From assembly GCF_019904175.1 (NCBI RefSeq), contig NZ_CP061913.1, positions 8,618,001 through 8,682,000 on the forward strand: a DNA stretch of 64,000 bases, read 5' to 3'. Position numbers and translations under genes: made by a program. The stretch comes from Dactylosporangium vinaceum (GTDB taxonomy: Bacteria; Actinomycetota; Actinomycetes; Mycobacteriales; Micromonosporaceae). Below, piece by piece: positions 8,693 through 16,761 of the stretch (its first letter is position 1; each line of letters begins with the position of its first letter). Below the pieces are notes generated by a model that worked only from the letters and a program-made list of their open reading frames with translations, ran no database searches and was not told the origin of the DNA.

Positions 8693-9955
8693 TCAGTTGG
8701 GGAGGTGCTGCGCACGCAGGAGGTCCTCCGGCGTGTCGCGGTCTCGGATGATGTGGTGGCGGCCCTCGTGGACGAGGACCTCGGCCGGGTAGCCGTGGCT
8801 CAGGAAGTGCACGGGCGAGGCGGACGGGCCGTAGGCGCCCGAGCGCAGGATGCCGAGCAGGTCGCCGGGGCCCAGGTCGGGCAGCGCGGCCTTCTTCAGC
8901 AGCGTGTCGTTGGGGGTGCACAGCGGGCCGGTGACGGTCCACTCCCCCGTGGCCGGCTCGTCGATCCGGTTGAGCAGCCGCACCGGGAAGTTGCGCTTGA
9001 CGAACGACCCGATGCCGACCGCGGCCATGTGGTGGTTGGTGCCGCCGTCGGAGACGGCGAACCGCTCGCCCATCGACGTCTTCACGTAGCGGACCCGGGT
9101 CACGTAGACGCCGGAGGTCGCGGTCAGGTAGCGGCCGAGCTCCATGACGATCCGGGTGTGCGGGTGGGCGTCGGCGAACGCGGTCAGGACCGGGGCGAGC
9201 GAGGTGGTGAGCACCTCGACGTCGAGATCCTCCTCGCCGTCGAAGTACGCGACCCCGAGGCCGCCGCCGACGTCGGCGAACTCCAGCGGGAAGTCGAGCG
9301 CCGTGGAGATCCGCTCGGCCAGGTCGAGGATGCGCACGGTGTTGGCCACCACCGCCTCCTCGCTGAGGATGCGGGTGCCCATGTACGCCTGAACACCGTG
9401 CAGCCGCACGTTCGGCAAGCGCTTGCCCAGGTCGGGCTCGGCCAGCAGCTGCTCCTCGTCGATGCCGAACTGCCGCGGCTTGCCGCCCATCGTCAGCCCG
9501 GAGCCCTTGACCGCGAAGCTCGGGTTGACCCGCAGCGCGACGTTGGCCCGCACGCCCCGCGCGCCGGCCAGCTCGTCGAGCAGCTCCAGCTCGCCGAACG
9601 ACTCGACGATCACGGTGGCGATGCCGTGCTCCAGGCAGGCGTCGAGCTCCGCCCGGCTCTTGCCCGGGCCGAGGAACACGATGTCGCGGGGCGGCACCCC
9701 GGCCCGCAGCGCGGTCAGCAGCTCCGTCATCGACGAGACCTCGGCCCGCGCGCCCGCGCCGTGCAGCACGGCGCAGATGGCGATGTTCGGGTTCGACTTC
9801 AGCGAGAAGAAGATCTCCAGTCGGGCCGGCAGGGCGTCGTACAGAGCCCGCAGGCGCCCGGTGAGCTCCGCGCCGTCGTAGACGTACAGGGGCGTCCCGT
9901 ACCGGTCGGCCAGCTCGCCGATGCCGATGCCCTGCACGCTGTACTCAGTGGCCAT
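8693..9955 (-). CDS. PLP-dependent decarboxylase, LysA/BtrK-like (fold type III)
   Basis: A 420-aa protein of the diaminopimelate/ornithine decarboxylase family. The PLP lysine is K53 in FFSLKSNPN; the phosphate-binding GGG of DVGGGLG and the late catalytic segment with GPLCTPND are present. BtrK of butirosin synthesis has this fold and decarboxylates a glutamyl-ACP to a 4-aminobutyryl-ACP. Here an ATP-grasp ligase gene lies upstream (11-nt overlap) and an ACP gene downstream (14-nt gap), the same trio. ATG at 9955 has GGAG 6 nt upstream and beats the in-frame ATG at 9967. True diaminopimelate decarboxylase is unlikely from context but not excluded. Confidence 0.87.
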   Translation of the reverse strand: MATEYSVQGIGIGELADRYGTPLYVYDGAELTGRLRALYDALPARLEIFFSLKSNPNIAICAVLHGAGARAEVSSMTELLTALRAGVPPRDIVFLGPGKSRAELDACLEHGIATVIVESFGELELLDELAGARGVRANVALRVNPSFAVKGSGLTMGGKPRQFGIDEEQLLAEPDLGKRLPNVRLHGVQAYMGTRILSEEAVVANTVRILDLAERISTALDFPLEFADVGGGLGVAYFDGEEDLDVEVLTTSLAPVLTAFADAHPHTRIVMELGRYLTATSGVYVTRVRYVKTSMGERFAVSDGGTNHHMAAVGIGSFVKRNFPVRLLNRIDEPATGEWTVTGPLCTPNDTLLKKAALPDLGPGDLLGILRSGAYGPSASPVHFLSHGYPAEVLVHEGRHHIIRDRDTPEDLLRAQHLPN

Positions 9956-11348
9956 CCACCGCTCCATCCAGTGTCGCAAGCCGGCGCGTGACGTCCGCGT
10001 CGATCGCGTCCAGCTCCTCGACGGACCCGGCGATCACCACGCCGTAGAGCCGGCCGTCGAAGGGTTCGGCGGCCCGGGCGGCCGCGTTGACGGTGGCGAA
10101 GTTGTTGACGACCAGGCCGGAGCGGCCGGGCGCGGTCAGCAGCCGGTCGCCCAGGGCGGCCCGCACCTCGCCGAAGCCGACGGGGCCGGACAGCCGCATC
10201 GGGTAGTGCCGCGCCATCGCCCACCAGCCGGGGGCGAGGAGCCGCTCCTGGATGCGGGCCTGGTACGTCGACATGTTGTTGCGGGCGTTGATCTCGATGA
10301 CCGGGTACAGCCGCCCGCTCGTGTCCAGCAGCGCGTCGACGCCGACGACGCCGTAGTACCCGTCGGTGGCCAGCCGCTCGCCGATGCGCTCGGCCGCCGT
10401 GCGGACCTCCGCCTGCACCTCGTCGGTGAGCCGGGCCGGCATGACGTGTCCCTTGTGGACACCGCGCTCGGTGAGCGCCTCCTTGACGAAGTCGAACGAC
10501 GCGCGCCCGTCGAGCCCGACGGTGCACTGGTAGTTGAGGTCGGTCTGCTTGTCGACCCAGGACTCGACGATGAACGCGATGTGCTGGTTGCCGGTGCGCT
10601 CGGCCTGCTTGGCGATCATCCGGTACAGCCGCTCCAGGCGCTGCTTGCTGTCGATGACCTGCAGGCCCTTGCCGGAGACGCCGAACGCCTCCTTGACCAC
10701 GACCTTGCGGCCGGTGTCGAGCAGGGCCGCGGCCTCGGGCAGCAGCCGGGCGAACTCGTCGACGCTCTCGGCCGTCCAGCCCTGGGGCTGGCGCAGGCCG
10801 AGCTCGTCGGCGACCTTGCGGCTGTACACCTTGCTGTTGACGTGGCGGCAGATCTGGGCGCAGGGCGCGGCCAGCCCCAGGCCGGTCTTCGCGGCCAGGG
10901 TCTCCTCGGCCGTGGAGACGCCGTGGGGCAGCAGCATGGCGCCCTGCTCGGCGAGCTTGGCCAGCCGGCCGAGGAGTACCTCGTCGGCCAGGACGGCGTC
11001 GGTGACGGTCGCTGTCCGGTCACCTTGTATGCGCTGGATGCTGAGGGGAGCGGCCACGTGGACGGTCGGCAGGTCGAAACCGGCGTCGGCCAGGTAGCGC
11101 AGGTACTGCTCGTCCGGCGGACGAGCCAGCACCACGTGGTCGTCGCCGCCGGCCAGCAGCACGGCGAACTCGTCCATCGCGTTGACCACGGCGGCCGCGC
11201 CGTCGGTGGAGAACTGCGGGAGACGCGGCTCGTCGCGGCCCCACTGGGCCTCCACCTCGAAGTTGCCGAGGAAGACCAGCGGGGTGTGCGCGGAGCCGAT
11301 CAAGGTCTGCTTGAGGCGCCTCGAAAACGCCTCCGTTGGCTGCGGCAT
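9945..11348 (-). CDS. ATP-grasp ligase, probable amino acid-ACP ligase
   Basis: An ATP-grasp enzyme of about 467 aa with a pre-ATP-grasp N-terminal section. Nucleotide-binding features include KVVVKEAFGVSGKG and, late in the fold, the Mg-binding PVIEINARNN. Such ligases activate a carboxylate as acyl-phosphate. With the LysA-like decarboxylase and ACP next door the best model is BtrJ-type loading of an amino acid (glutamate in butirosin) on the ACP. ATG at 11348 is preferred since AGGA lies 8 nt upstream; ATG at 11357 is in frame. Amide-bond formation with a free amine is the alternative role. Confidence 0.82.
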   Translation of the reverse strand: MPQPTEAFSRRLKQTLIGSAHTPLVFLGNFEVEAQWGRDEPRLPQFSTDGAAAVVNAMDEFAVLLAGGDDHVVLARPPDEQYLRYLADAGFDLPTVHVAAPLSIQRIQGDRTATVTDAVLADEVLLGRLAKLAEQGAMLLPHGVSTAEETLAAKTGLGLAAPCAQICRHVNSKVYSRKVADELGLRQPQGWTAESVDEFARLLPEAAALLDTGRKVVVKEAFGVSGKGLQVIDSKQRLERLYRMIAKQAERTGNQHIAFIVESWVDKQTDLNYQCTVGLDGRASFDFVKEALTERGVHKGHVMPARLTDEVQAEVRTAAERIGERLATDGYYGVVGVDALLDTSGRLYPVIEINARNNMSTYQARIQERLLAPGWWAMARHYPMRLSGPVGFGEVRAALGDRLLTAPGRSGLVVNNFATVNAAARAAEPFDGRLYGVVIAGSVEELDAIDADVTRRLATLDGAVDGH

Positions 11349-11366
11349 GTCGACCATCCTGTGTCG

Positions 11367-12293
11367 CTAGTGCTCGAAGACCATGGCGGCGAACGCCTGG
11401 CCGAGGCCGGCCGCGGTCATGAGGTACTTGTCGCCCGGGCGGAGCCGCCCGAGCTGCACGACCCGCTCGTGGTTGATGAACGGGTCGGCACAGAAGCAGT
11501 GGCCGGTCAGCGGCATGTTGTCGAGGAAGATGCGCTCCTTGGGCAGGCCCAGGTTGTCGGCCGCGACCGTCCACGACACCCGGTTGACGTTGTGCGGCAG
11601 GATCAGCGCGAGGTCGTCGAGCGTCAGCCCGGCCTCGTCGAGCGCCGCGTGGACGACTTCGGCCAGCGCGTCCTGGTAGATGCGCCGGGCGAACTTGGCG
11701 TTCTCCGGCGTCATGTCGATGAGGCCGTCGGTGCGGCCGTGCACGCGGGCCGCGTAGCCGAGCATGCGGTCCCGGTCGCCGTCCGCGCCGACGAGCACGG
11801 CGGCGACACCTTCGCCCATGACGGAGACGTCGACGACGACCTGGGTGAACGGGGTGGCCGTCTTGTCGCCGGCCAGGATGAGCGCGAGGGCGTCGGGGTC
11901 ACCGTCCGCGGCGAGCAGCGTCGCCGCGACGTCGACCGCGAGCAGGCCGCTGGCGCAGCCGTGGTCGGAGACCGCGAACGTGCGGGCCCTGTGCAGGCCG
12001 AGCGCGTCGCGCACCTCGTGCAGCGGGCTGATCGGGTACGGGGCGGTGGTGCGCAGGCCCTTCGCCCGGATCACGTACTTGACCCGGTCCTCCTGACCGG
12101 CCAGCGCGTCGAGCTTCGAGGCGGCCGCGATGAGCAGCTCGGCCTCGGACTGCTCCGACTGGCAGATCCGGTCCAGCCCGTAGAGCCGGTTGAACCGGCG
12201 CAGCTGGTGGTGGTCCAGGCCCAGTGGCTCCTGGAGATCGGCGAGGGCGACAGTGTCGGGCAGGTATGTCGACACCGCGAGCAACGACGTCAT
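11367..12293 (-). CDS. KAS III-like 3-oxoacyl-ACP synthase
   Basis: A 308-aa FabH-like enzyme and first gene of the eight-gene unit. The nucleophile is C113 in SDHGCASGLLA; the first catalytic His is H234 in LPHNVNR. Where FabH has the Asn of GNTSAAS, this protein reads LTGHCFCAD, so H265 may replace the Asn. Such altered triads occur in KAS III homologues that make ester or amide bonds or use unusual starters. The start is preceded by GGAGGGAG, and the promoter region carries a SARP triple repeat at 12345-12373. Likely role: starter selection or acyl transfer. Confidence 0.82.
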   Translation of the reverse strand: MTSLLAVSTYLPDTVALADLQEPLGLDHHQLRRFNRLYGLDRICQSEQSEAELLIAAASKLDALAGQEDRVKYVIRAKGLRTTAPYPISPLHEVRDALGLHRARTFAVSDHGCASGLLAVDVAATLLAADGDPDALALILAGDKTATPFTQVVVDVSVMGEGVAAVLVGADGDRDRMLGYAARVHGRTDGLIDMTPENAKFARRIYQDALAEVVHAALDEAGLTLDDLALILPHNVNRVSWTVAADNLGLPKERIFLDNMPLTGHCFCADPFINHERVVQLGRLRPGDKYLMTAAGLGQAFAAMVFEH

Positions 12294-12344
12294 CGGACTC
12301 CCTCCGGGCGGTTGGTGGCGAACGACTTCATCCTCAAGGGCCGG

Positions 12345-12373
12345 GCTGACCGGCCGCTGACGGAAGGCTGATA
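12345..12373 (-). promoter_or_regulatory. SARP-type triple heptamer repeat upstream of the KAS III operon
   Basis: GCTGACC (12345), GCTGACG (12356) and GCTGATA (12367) on the plus strand at exact 11-bp spacing, 52 bp before the KAS III start. Sequence, spacing and orientation match the site before sbnB, and here too the repeats abut a terminator hairpin of the preceding operon. Confidence 0.75.
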
Positions 12374-12375
12374 AC

Positions 12376-12415
12376 GGAGAAAGCCCGGTGCGGCGGGCGC
12401 ATCCGGGCTTTCTCC
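12376..12415 (-). terminator. Hairpin after the isomerase gene
   Basis: Perfect 13-bp stem (GGAGAAAGCCCGG with its complement, 12376-12388 and 12403-12415) and a 14-nt loop, 21 nt past the isomerase stop. It likely ends the PKS operon that starts at 18300. Confidence 0.75.
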
Positions 12416-12436
12416 TGCGGCTGTACCGCAGCCGCG

Positions 12437-13135
12437 TTACCCGCAGCCGCCGGCGTGCCCGTCGTCGGAGCCCACGCCGAGGCCGACGGCGGCGCCGACG
12501 GACACGGGCATCGCCGGTGCCGGCGCAGCCCGCTCGCGCAGGTGCGCGGCGAACTCGGCGAGGCGGTCCAGGCCCCAGAACCGGCTGCGGGCGTGGACGA
12601 AGAACGGCACCCCGAACACGCCGTCGGTGCAGATCTGCTCCAGGATCGCCGCGCCCTGCAGCCGCAGTTCGGGGTCGTCGGCGGCGCCCGCCGCCGCGCC
12701 CGGGTCGAAGCCGAGCTCCCGGGCGATGTCGGCGACGGTCTCCCGGTCGCAGATGTCGCGCCCCTGCTCCCACCGGGCCCGGTAGGCCGCGGCGATGTAC
12801 CCGGGCCCGCACCCGTGGCGCAGCGCGACCAGGTAGGCCAGGTGGGGTACCTCCCACACCGGCTCCCGGTCGATCGGCCAGCGCAGGGCCAGGCCCTCGC
12901 GCTTGCAGAGCCGGCCGACGTCCTGCAGGACGTAGAGGTGCTTGGCCCGGGACATCGCGGAGTAGGGGAACTTCGCCCGGCGCTGCTCCAGCATGGCCCG
13001 GCTGGCCTCGTCGGGCTCCCAGAACGGGACCCACTCCACCTGCTCCGCGATGTCGCGGTATTCGCCGAGCAGCCGGCGGTACGCCAGCCACGAGTACGGA
13101 CTGCGCAGCGAGAAGTAGAACCGTGGTCCCGCCAT
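12437..13135 (-). CDS. DsbA-family 2-hydroxychromene-2-carboxylate isomerase-like protein
   Basis: A 232-aa thioredoxin-fold protein of the HCCA isomerase/kappa-GST group: N-terminal FYFSLRSPYSW with S12 at the glutathione-contact position, and the later GVFGVPFFV cis-proline loop. In cinnamoyl-lipid type II PKS clusters similar isomerases act on polyene-ACP to place a cis double bond. Here it ends an ACP-KS-DH-CLF-KR operon and overlaps the ketoreductase by one base (TGATG), which supports that role. No phytoene-dehydrogenase-like aromatising partner is visible in the window. A glutathione- or mycothiol-linked role is the alternative. The Gly-rich C-terminal tail is unusual. Confidence 0.8.
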   Translation of the reverse strand: MAGPRFYFSLRSPYSWLAYRRLLGEYRDIAEQVEWVPFWEPDEASRAMLEQRRAKFPYSAMSRAKHLYVLQDVGRLCKREGLALRWPIDREPVWEVPHLAYLVALRHGCGPGYIAAAYRARWEQGRDICDRETVADIARELGFDPGAAAGAADDPELRLQGAAILEQICTDGVFGVPFFVHARSRFWGLDRLAEFAAHLRERAAPAPAMPVSVGAAVGLGVGSDDGHAGGCG

Positions 13136-13872
13136 CACAACACCAGCCCCCCGTCGACACCGAACGACTGGCCGGTGATGTACGCGGCCCGGTCGGAGAC
13201 CAGGAACGCGACGAGGTCGGCCACCTCCTCCGGACGCCCCAGGCGGCCCAGCGGGATCCGGCCGGTGATGCCCGCCCGGTGCTCGCCGGACATCGCCGTG
13301 ATCATGTCGGTGTCGATGAACCCGGGCGCCACCGCGTTGACCCGCACGCCGTAGCCGGCGAGCTCCTTGGCCAGCGCCTTGGTGAACCCGATGATGCCGG
13401 CCTTGGAGGCGGAGTAGTTCGTCTGGGTCGCGTTGCCGTAGACCCCGGCCACCGACGACATGGTGACGATCGCGCCGGCGCGCCGCTTCATCATGAGGAA
13501 CGCCGCGGCCCGGCACAGGTTGAAGGTGCCGGTCAGGTTCACCCGCAGCACCGCGTCCCAGTCGGCCTCGCTCAGCAGGACGAGGGGGTTGTCCCGCACG
13601 ATCCCGGCCGACGGCACGACCGCCGCGACCGGCCCGAGCTGGGACTCGGCCGCGCGGACGAACCTGTCGACGGCCTTGCGGTCGGCCACGTCCACCTGCA
13701 CGGCGAGCACTGCCGCACCGAGCCCCTCGGCCTCGACGGTGACCTCCTTGGCCGCCTGCTCGTTGGACTGAAAGCAGAAGGCGACGTCGTACCCCTCCCG
13801 CGCGAGCGTGGTCACGACGTGCCGACCGATCCCGCGCGAGCCGCCGCTGACCACCGCGACCGGCCGGCTCAC
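13135..13872 (-). CDS. 3-oxoacyl-ACP reductase (SDR, FabG-like)
   Basis: A 245-aa short-chain dehydrogenase. NADPH motif GGSRGIG (10-16), catalytic Y153 and K157 in YSASK, and a Ser at 139/140 in TMSSV. FabG-type enzymes reduce 3-oxoacyl-ACP to 3-hydroxyacyl-ACP. It lies in the operon with KS, CLF, ACP and a hotdog protein, so it is the ketoreductase of the polyene PKS. GTG start in a GTGA overlap with the CLF gene. Confidence 0.9.
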   Translation of the reverse strand: MSRPVAVVSGGSRGIGRHVVTTLAREGYDVAFCFQSNEQAAKEVTVEAEGLGAAVLAVQVDVADRKAVDRFVRAAESQLGPVAAVVPSAGIVRDNPLVLLSEADWDAVLRVNLTGTFNLCRAAAFLMMKRRAGAIVTMSSVAGVYGNATQTNYSASKAGIIGFTKALAKELAGYGVRVNAVAPGFIDTDMITAMSGEHRAGITGRIPLGRLGRPEEVADLVAFLVSDRAAYITGQSFGVDGGLVL

Positions 13873-14969
13873 GCGACACCCTCCACTGTGGATGAGTTTG
13901 CGAACCGGAACAGCGCGCAGCCGACCGTGCCGGCCGGGTCGAGCCCGGTCACCAGCCCGATCCGGCCCCGCTCGGCGTCCCCGGCCGTGGCCAGCAGCGC
14001 GGCGATCTGCAGCGCGCCGGCCGCGGCGGAGCCGTCGCCGACCAGCCCGGACGCCCGGATCTGCGCCGGGGCGGTCCCGCCGAACACCGAGCGCAGGGCC
14101 GCCTGCTCGTGCTCGCCGAACCGGCCCGGCAACCCGAGCGGTGCGACGAGCGCGACGTCGGCGGCGTCCGCCCCGGCGTCGGCCAGCGCGGCCCGGACGC
14201 ACGCGGCCAGGGTGTCGCCGGCCGTCTCGTCCGCGTGGAAGGCCATGAACCGGGTGCCGAGGACCTCGGCGACCGGCCCGCCGGGCACCGTGGCCGCCTC
14301 CCGGTCCTCGAGCAGCAGCAGGGCGCCGCCCTCGCCGAGGGGCTGGGGTTCACCGGCCGCGCGGCCGTGGTACTCCAGCCAGGACCGCTGCACCGAGTAC
14401 TCCTCGGCCGCCCCGGTCAGCACCTGCCGGCAGTGCCCGCCCCGCCACAGCCGCACCGCGTAGGCGAGCGCCAGCAGGCCGGTGAGCCAGCCCCCGGCGA
14501 TAGTCGCGTTGGGTCCGGTGATGTGATACCAGATCGCGCTCTGCCCGGCCGCCCGGTTCATGACCGTGTTGGGGAACCGGGCCGGGTCGACCCGGTAGGG
14601 CTTCTCTCCCGTGAGCGAGTCGCGGGTGAAGTCCATGATGCTCTGCACGCTGCCCGAGCCGGTGCCGAGCACCAGGCCGAGCCCGTCGCCGGAGGCGGCC
14701 GGGTCGAACGGCGCGTCCTTGAGCAGCTGCCCGACGAGCGCTACGGCGATCGCGGTGACCCGGTCCATCGAGCGGGTCCCCTTGGCTCCGAGGTGCTCCT
14801 TGGCGCTGAAGCCCGGGATGAGCCCGGCCCGGTCGAGCGGGACCGGCTCCTCCCCCGGCTCCAGGGTCCGCACCCCGGAGACACCGGAGCGCAGCCCGGC
14901 CGTGAACGGCTCCGCACCCAGCCCGTAGGCCGACAGGGCCGTCCAGGCCGAGACGACCGGCCGGCTCAC
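13869..14969 (-). CDS. Inactive ketosynthase partner (chain-length-factor-like)
   Basis: A 366-aa ketosynthase-fold protein. At the nucleophile position the sequence reads TIAGGWLTG: the Cys is replaced by Trp (W161). The two catalytic His motifs of the partner KS (AHGTG and IGHTM) are also lost. It therefore should not condense by itself and matches the KS-beta/CLF role that sets chain length as a heterodimer with the active KS at 16758. Classical aromatic-PKS CLFs carry Gln here; the Trp is different. Start GTG overlaps the upstream gene by GTGA. Shorter than usual CLFs of about 400 aa. Confidence 0.85.
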   Translation of the reverse strand: MSRPVVSAWTALSAYGLGAEPFTAGLRSGVSGVRTLEPGEEPVPLDRAGLIPGFSAKEHLGAKGTRSMDRVTAIAVALVGQLLKDAPFDPAASGDGLGLVLGTGSGSVQSIMDFTRDSLTGEKPYRVDPARFPNTVMNRAAGQSAIWYHITGPNATIAGGWLTGLLALAYAVRLWRGGHCRQVLTGAAEEYSVQRSWLEYHGRAAGEPQPLGEGGALLLLEDREAATVPGGPVAEVLGTRFMAFHADETAGDTLAACVRAALADAGADAADVALVAPLGLPGRFGEHEQAALRSVFGGTAPAQIRASGLVGDGSAAAGALQIAALLATAGDAERGRIGLVTGLDPAGTVGCALFRFANSSTVEGVA

Positions 14970-15934
14970 TTCGACCCGTCCGCGTGGGTACCGCTGACCA
15001 CCGCCAGGAGGGCGTCGTCGAAGTCGACGAGGCTCCAGTCGCGACGGTTCTCGATGACCGCCCAGCCGTGCGTGATCTTCCCGGTGGCCGTCTGGATCAG
15101 CGTGTCGCCGCGCTTGACGTAGGTGTCCATGCGCGCGGTGAAGGTGAGGCGCTTGTAGACGTCCTCGACGACGAAGACCGTGTAGAGGTCCTCCTCCATC
15201 TTGCACTCGTCGAGGATCGTGATCTGGTTCTGCGGTACCACCGGGATCCAGTTCTGCTCGTCGAGCATGAGCTTGATCGAGCGGCCGCGGTCCTCCATGA
15301 ACCGGTCCAGGACCTCCTCCATCTGGCGCAGGTAGCCCGACATCTGCAGCCGCTCGGTGAAGTGGCAGTAGAAGTACCGCATGCGCGAGGACCAGCCCGT
15401 GGCGTTCTGGCCGGCGATGAGCGTCTGGATCGGGTCGGCGCCGGCGGGGAGTGCGATCTGCACGCCGCCGGTGCCGAGGCGGTCGACGGCGATCGGGGCG
15501 AGCTCGGCCGGGACCGGCTCGGCGTCCCAGCCGCGCGGGTCGAGGCGCAGGCTCACGCCGACCGTCGAGCGGGTGGCCTTGAGCCGCTTGCCGTCGCGCT
15601 CGACGAACAGCTCGACGCGCAGCTTCAGCTGGCCGCCCTCGATGCCGCGCGGGCTGACGACGGCGGTGGCGAGGTCGTCGATGTGGAACGCGTGCAGGAT
15701 CCGGCTGTCGATGTCGACCAGGTCGACGCACAGGCCGTAGCGCTCGTAGAGCGTGCCGGCCGCGTAGCCGTGCTCGCGGAAGTAGCTCAGGACCGCGTCC
15801 TCGACCATGTAGTTGACGTGCTTGAAGCCGATCCAGGTGCAGATGTTGGAGCCCTCGTAGCGGGGGCGCACGTCGACCACGGTGTCCCCGGCGGCGAGCG
15901 GGGTGGCGGGCGGCGCGGACAGGGTGGCAGTCAT
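14966..15934 (-). CDS. Double-hotdog protein, candidate 3-hydroxyacyl-ACP dehydratase
   Basis: A 322-aa protein with two related halves of alpha-beta hotdog character: the first around residues 20-130 (segment NYMVEDAVL then a beta-rich run), the second around 210-300 (QITILDE then KRLTFTARMDTYVKRGD). Highly reducing type II PKSs need a dehydratase and no other candidate exists in the operon. Similarity to dehydratases is structural pattern only, and a thioesterase role is possible. ATG start overlaps the hydrolase stop by ATGA. Confidence 0.65.
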   Translation of the reverse strand: MTATLSAPPATPLAAGDTVVDVRPRYEGSNICTWIGFKHVNYMVEDAVLSYFREHGYAAGTLYERYGLCVDLVDIDSRILHAFHIDDLATAVVSPRGIEGGQLKLRVELFVERDGKRLKATRSTVGVSLRLDPRGWDAEPVPAELAPIAVDRLGTGGVQIALPAGADPIQTLIAGQNATGWSSRMRYFYCHFTERLQMSGYLRQMEEVLDRFMEDRGRSIKLMLDEQNWIPVVPQNQITILDECKMEEDLYTVFVVEDVYKRLTFTARMDTYVKRGDTLIQTATGKITHGWAVIENRRDWSLVDFDDALLAVVSGTHADGSK

Positions 15935-16761
15935 GTGTGCTCCAGTTCGAGTGAGTGGTTGGCCCGTGCGGCACCGGGAAGTCCCCGGGCCCGCAGGAAG
16001 TCGCAGACCGCAGCGGCGAGCCGCTCCGGCTCCTGCAGCATCGGGAAGTGGCCGCAGTCCGGCAGCACGACCCGCAGCGCGTCGGGCAGGGCGGCGGCCA
16101 GCTGCGCGCCACCGGCGGCCGGCGCGGCGATGTCCCGGTCGCCGCCGATGACGAGCGCCGGGACCGTGACACCGCCCAGGTCGAGCAGCGGCGTGCGCAG
16201 GTACATGTCGAACCACTGCGTCCAGCCGTAGGGGCCGACCCGGTCCCGCAGCCGCTTGGCGAGCCAGTCCCGGTGCGTCTCGGAGTAGCGGGCCGCCTCG
16301 CCGAGCCGCAGCGCCTCGGCGAAGACGAGGTGGAAGTTGTTCAGGTAGTGGCTGATCGCCGGCCAGTCGAACGACTCGGCCTGCGAGCGGTAGAACGGGC
16401 TCACGAGCACCGCCGCCCGCGGGCGGATCGTGCCCTTGGCCAGCGCCTCGAGCACCAGCCCGGCCGAGAACGAATGGGCCACGACGATGTCGGCCGCCGT
16501 CCGGTTGACCAGGTCGGTGACGACCCAGCGCGGGTCGAACCGCAGCGGCCACAGCGGGTCGCCCAGGGCCTGCCAGGGCAGCTCGCTGTTCCACACCTCG
16601 CAGGCCGCTCCCGCCCGGTCCGCGAACCGCTCCCAGGCGGCCGAGTGCCCGCCCAGGCCGTGCAGCAGGAGCATCCGCGGGCGCCCGGCCGGGCCGGACC
16701 CGGAGAACTCCGGGTCCGGCACCGGGTGCCGCCAGGCGCGCCCGCCGGCGTCGGCACTCAT
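15931..16761 (-). CDS. Alpha/beta hydrolase
   Basis: A 276-aa alpha/beta hydrolase with oxyanion segment LLLHGLGG (31-38), nucleophile S97 in VAHSFSAG, acid in GGDRD and catalytic His in DCGHFPM. In the PKS operon it could release or edit acyl chains as a type II thioesterase. It overlaps the KS gene (ATGA) and the hotdog gene (ATGA), so translation is tightly coupled. Confidence 0.85.
   Translation of the reverse strand: MSADAGGRAWRHPVPDPEFSGSGPAGRPRMLLLHGLGGHSAAWERFADRAGAACEVWNSELPWQALGDPLWPLRFDPRWVVTDLVNRTAADIVVAHSFSAGLVLEALAKGTIRPRAAVLVSPFYRSQAESFDWPAISHYLNNFHLVFAEALRLGEAARYSETHRDWLAKRLRDRVGPYGWTQWFDMYLRTPLLDLGGVTVPALVIGGDRDIAAPAAGGAQLAAALPDALRVVLPDCGHFPMLQEPERLAAAVCDFLRARGLPGAARANHSLELEHT

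Noticed and set aside
8693..9955. LysA-like gene as true diaminopimelate decarboxylase
   Set aside because: Flanked by ATP-grasp and ACP genes in a coupled biosynthetic operon; not near lysine or threonine genes.
9921..12371. 816-codon plus-strand ORF
   Set aside because: Shadow of the ATP-grasp and KAS III genes; no domain motif and a composition typical of an antisense frame.
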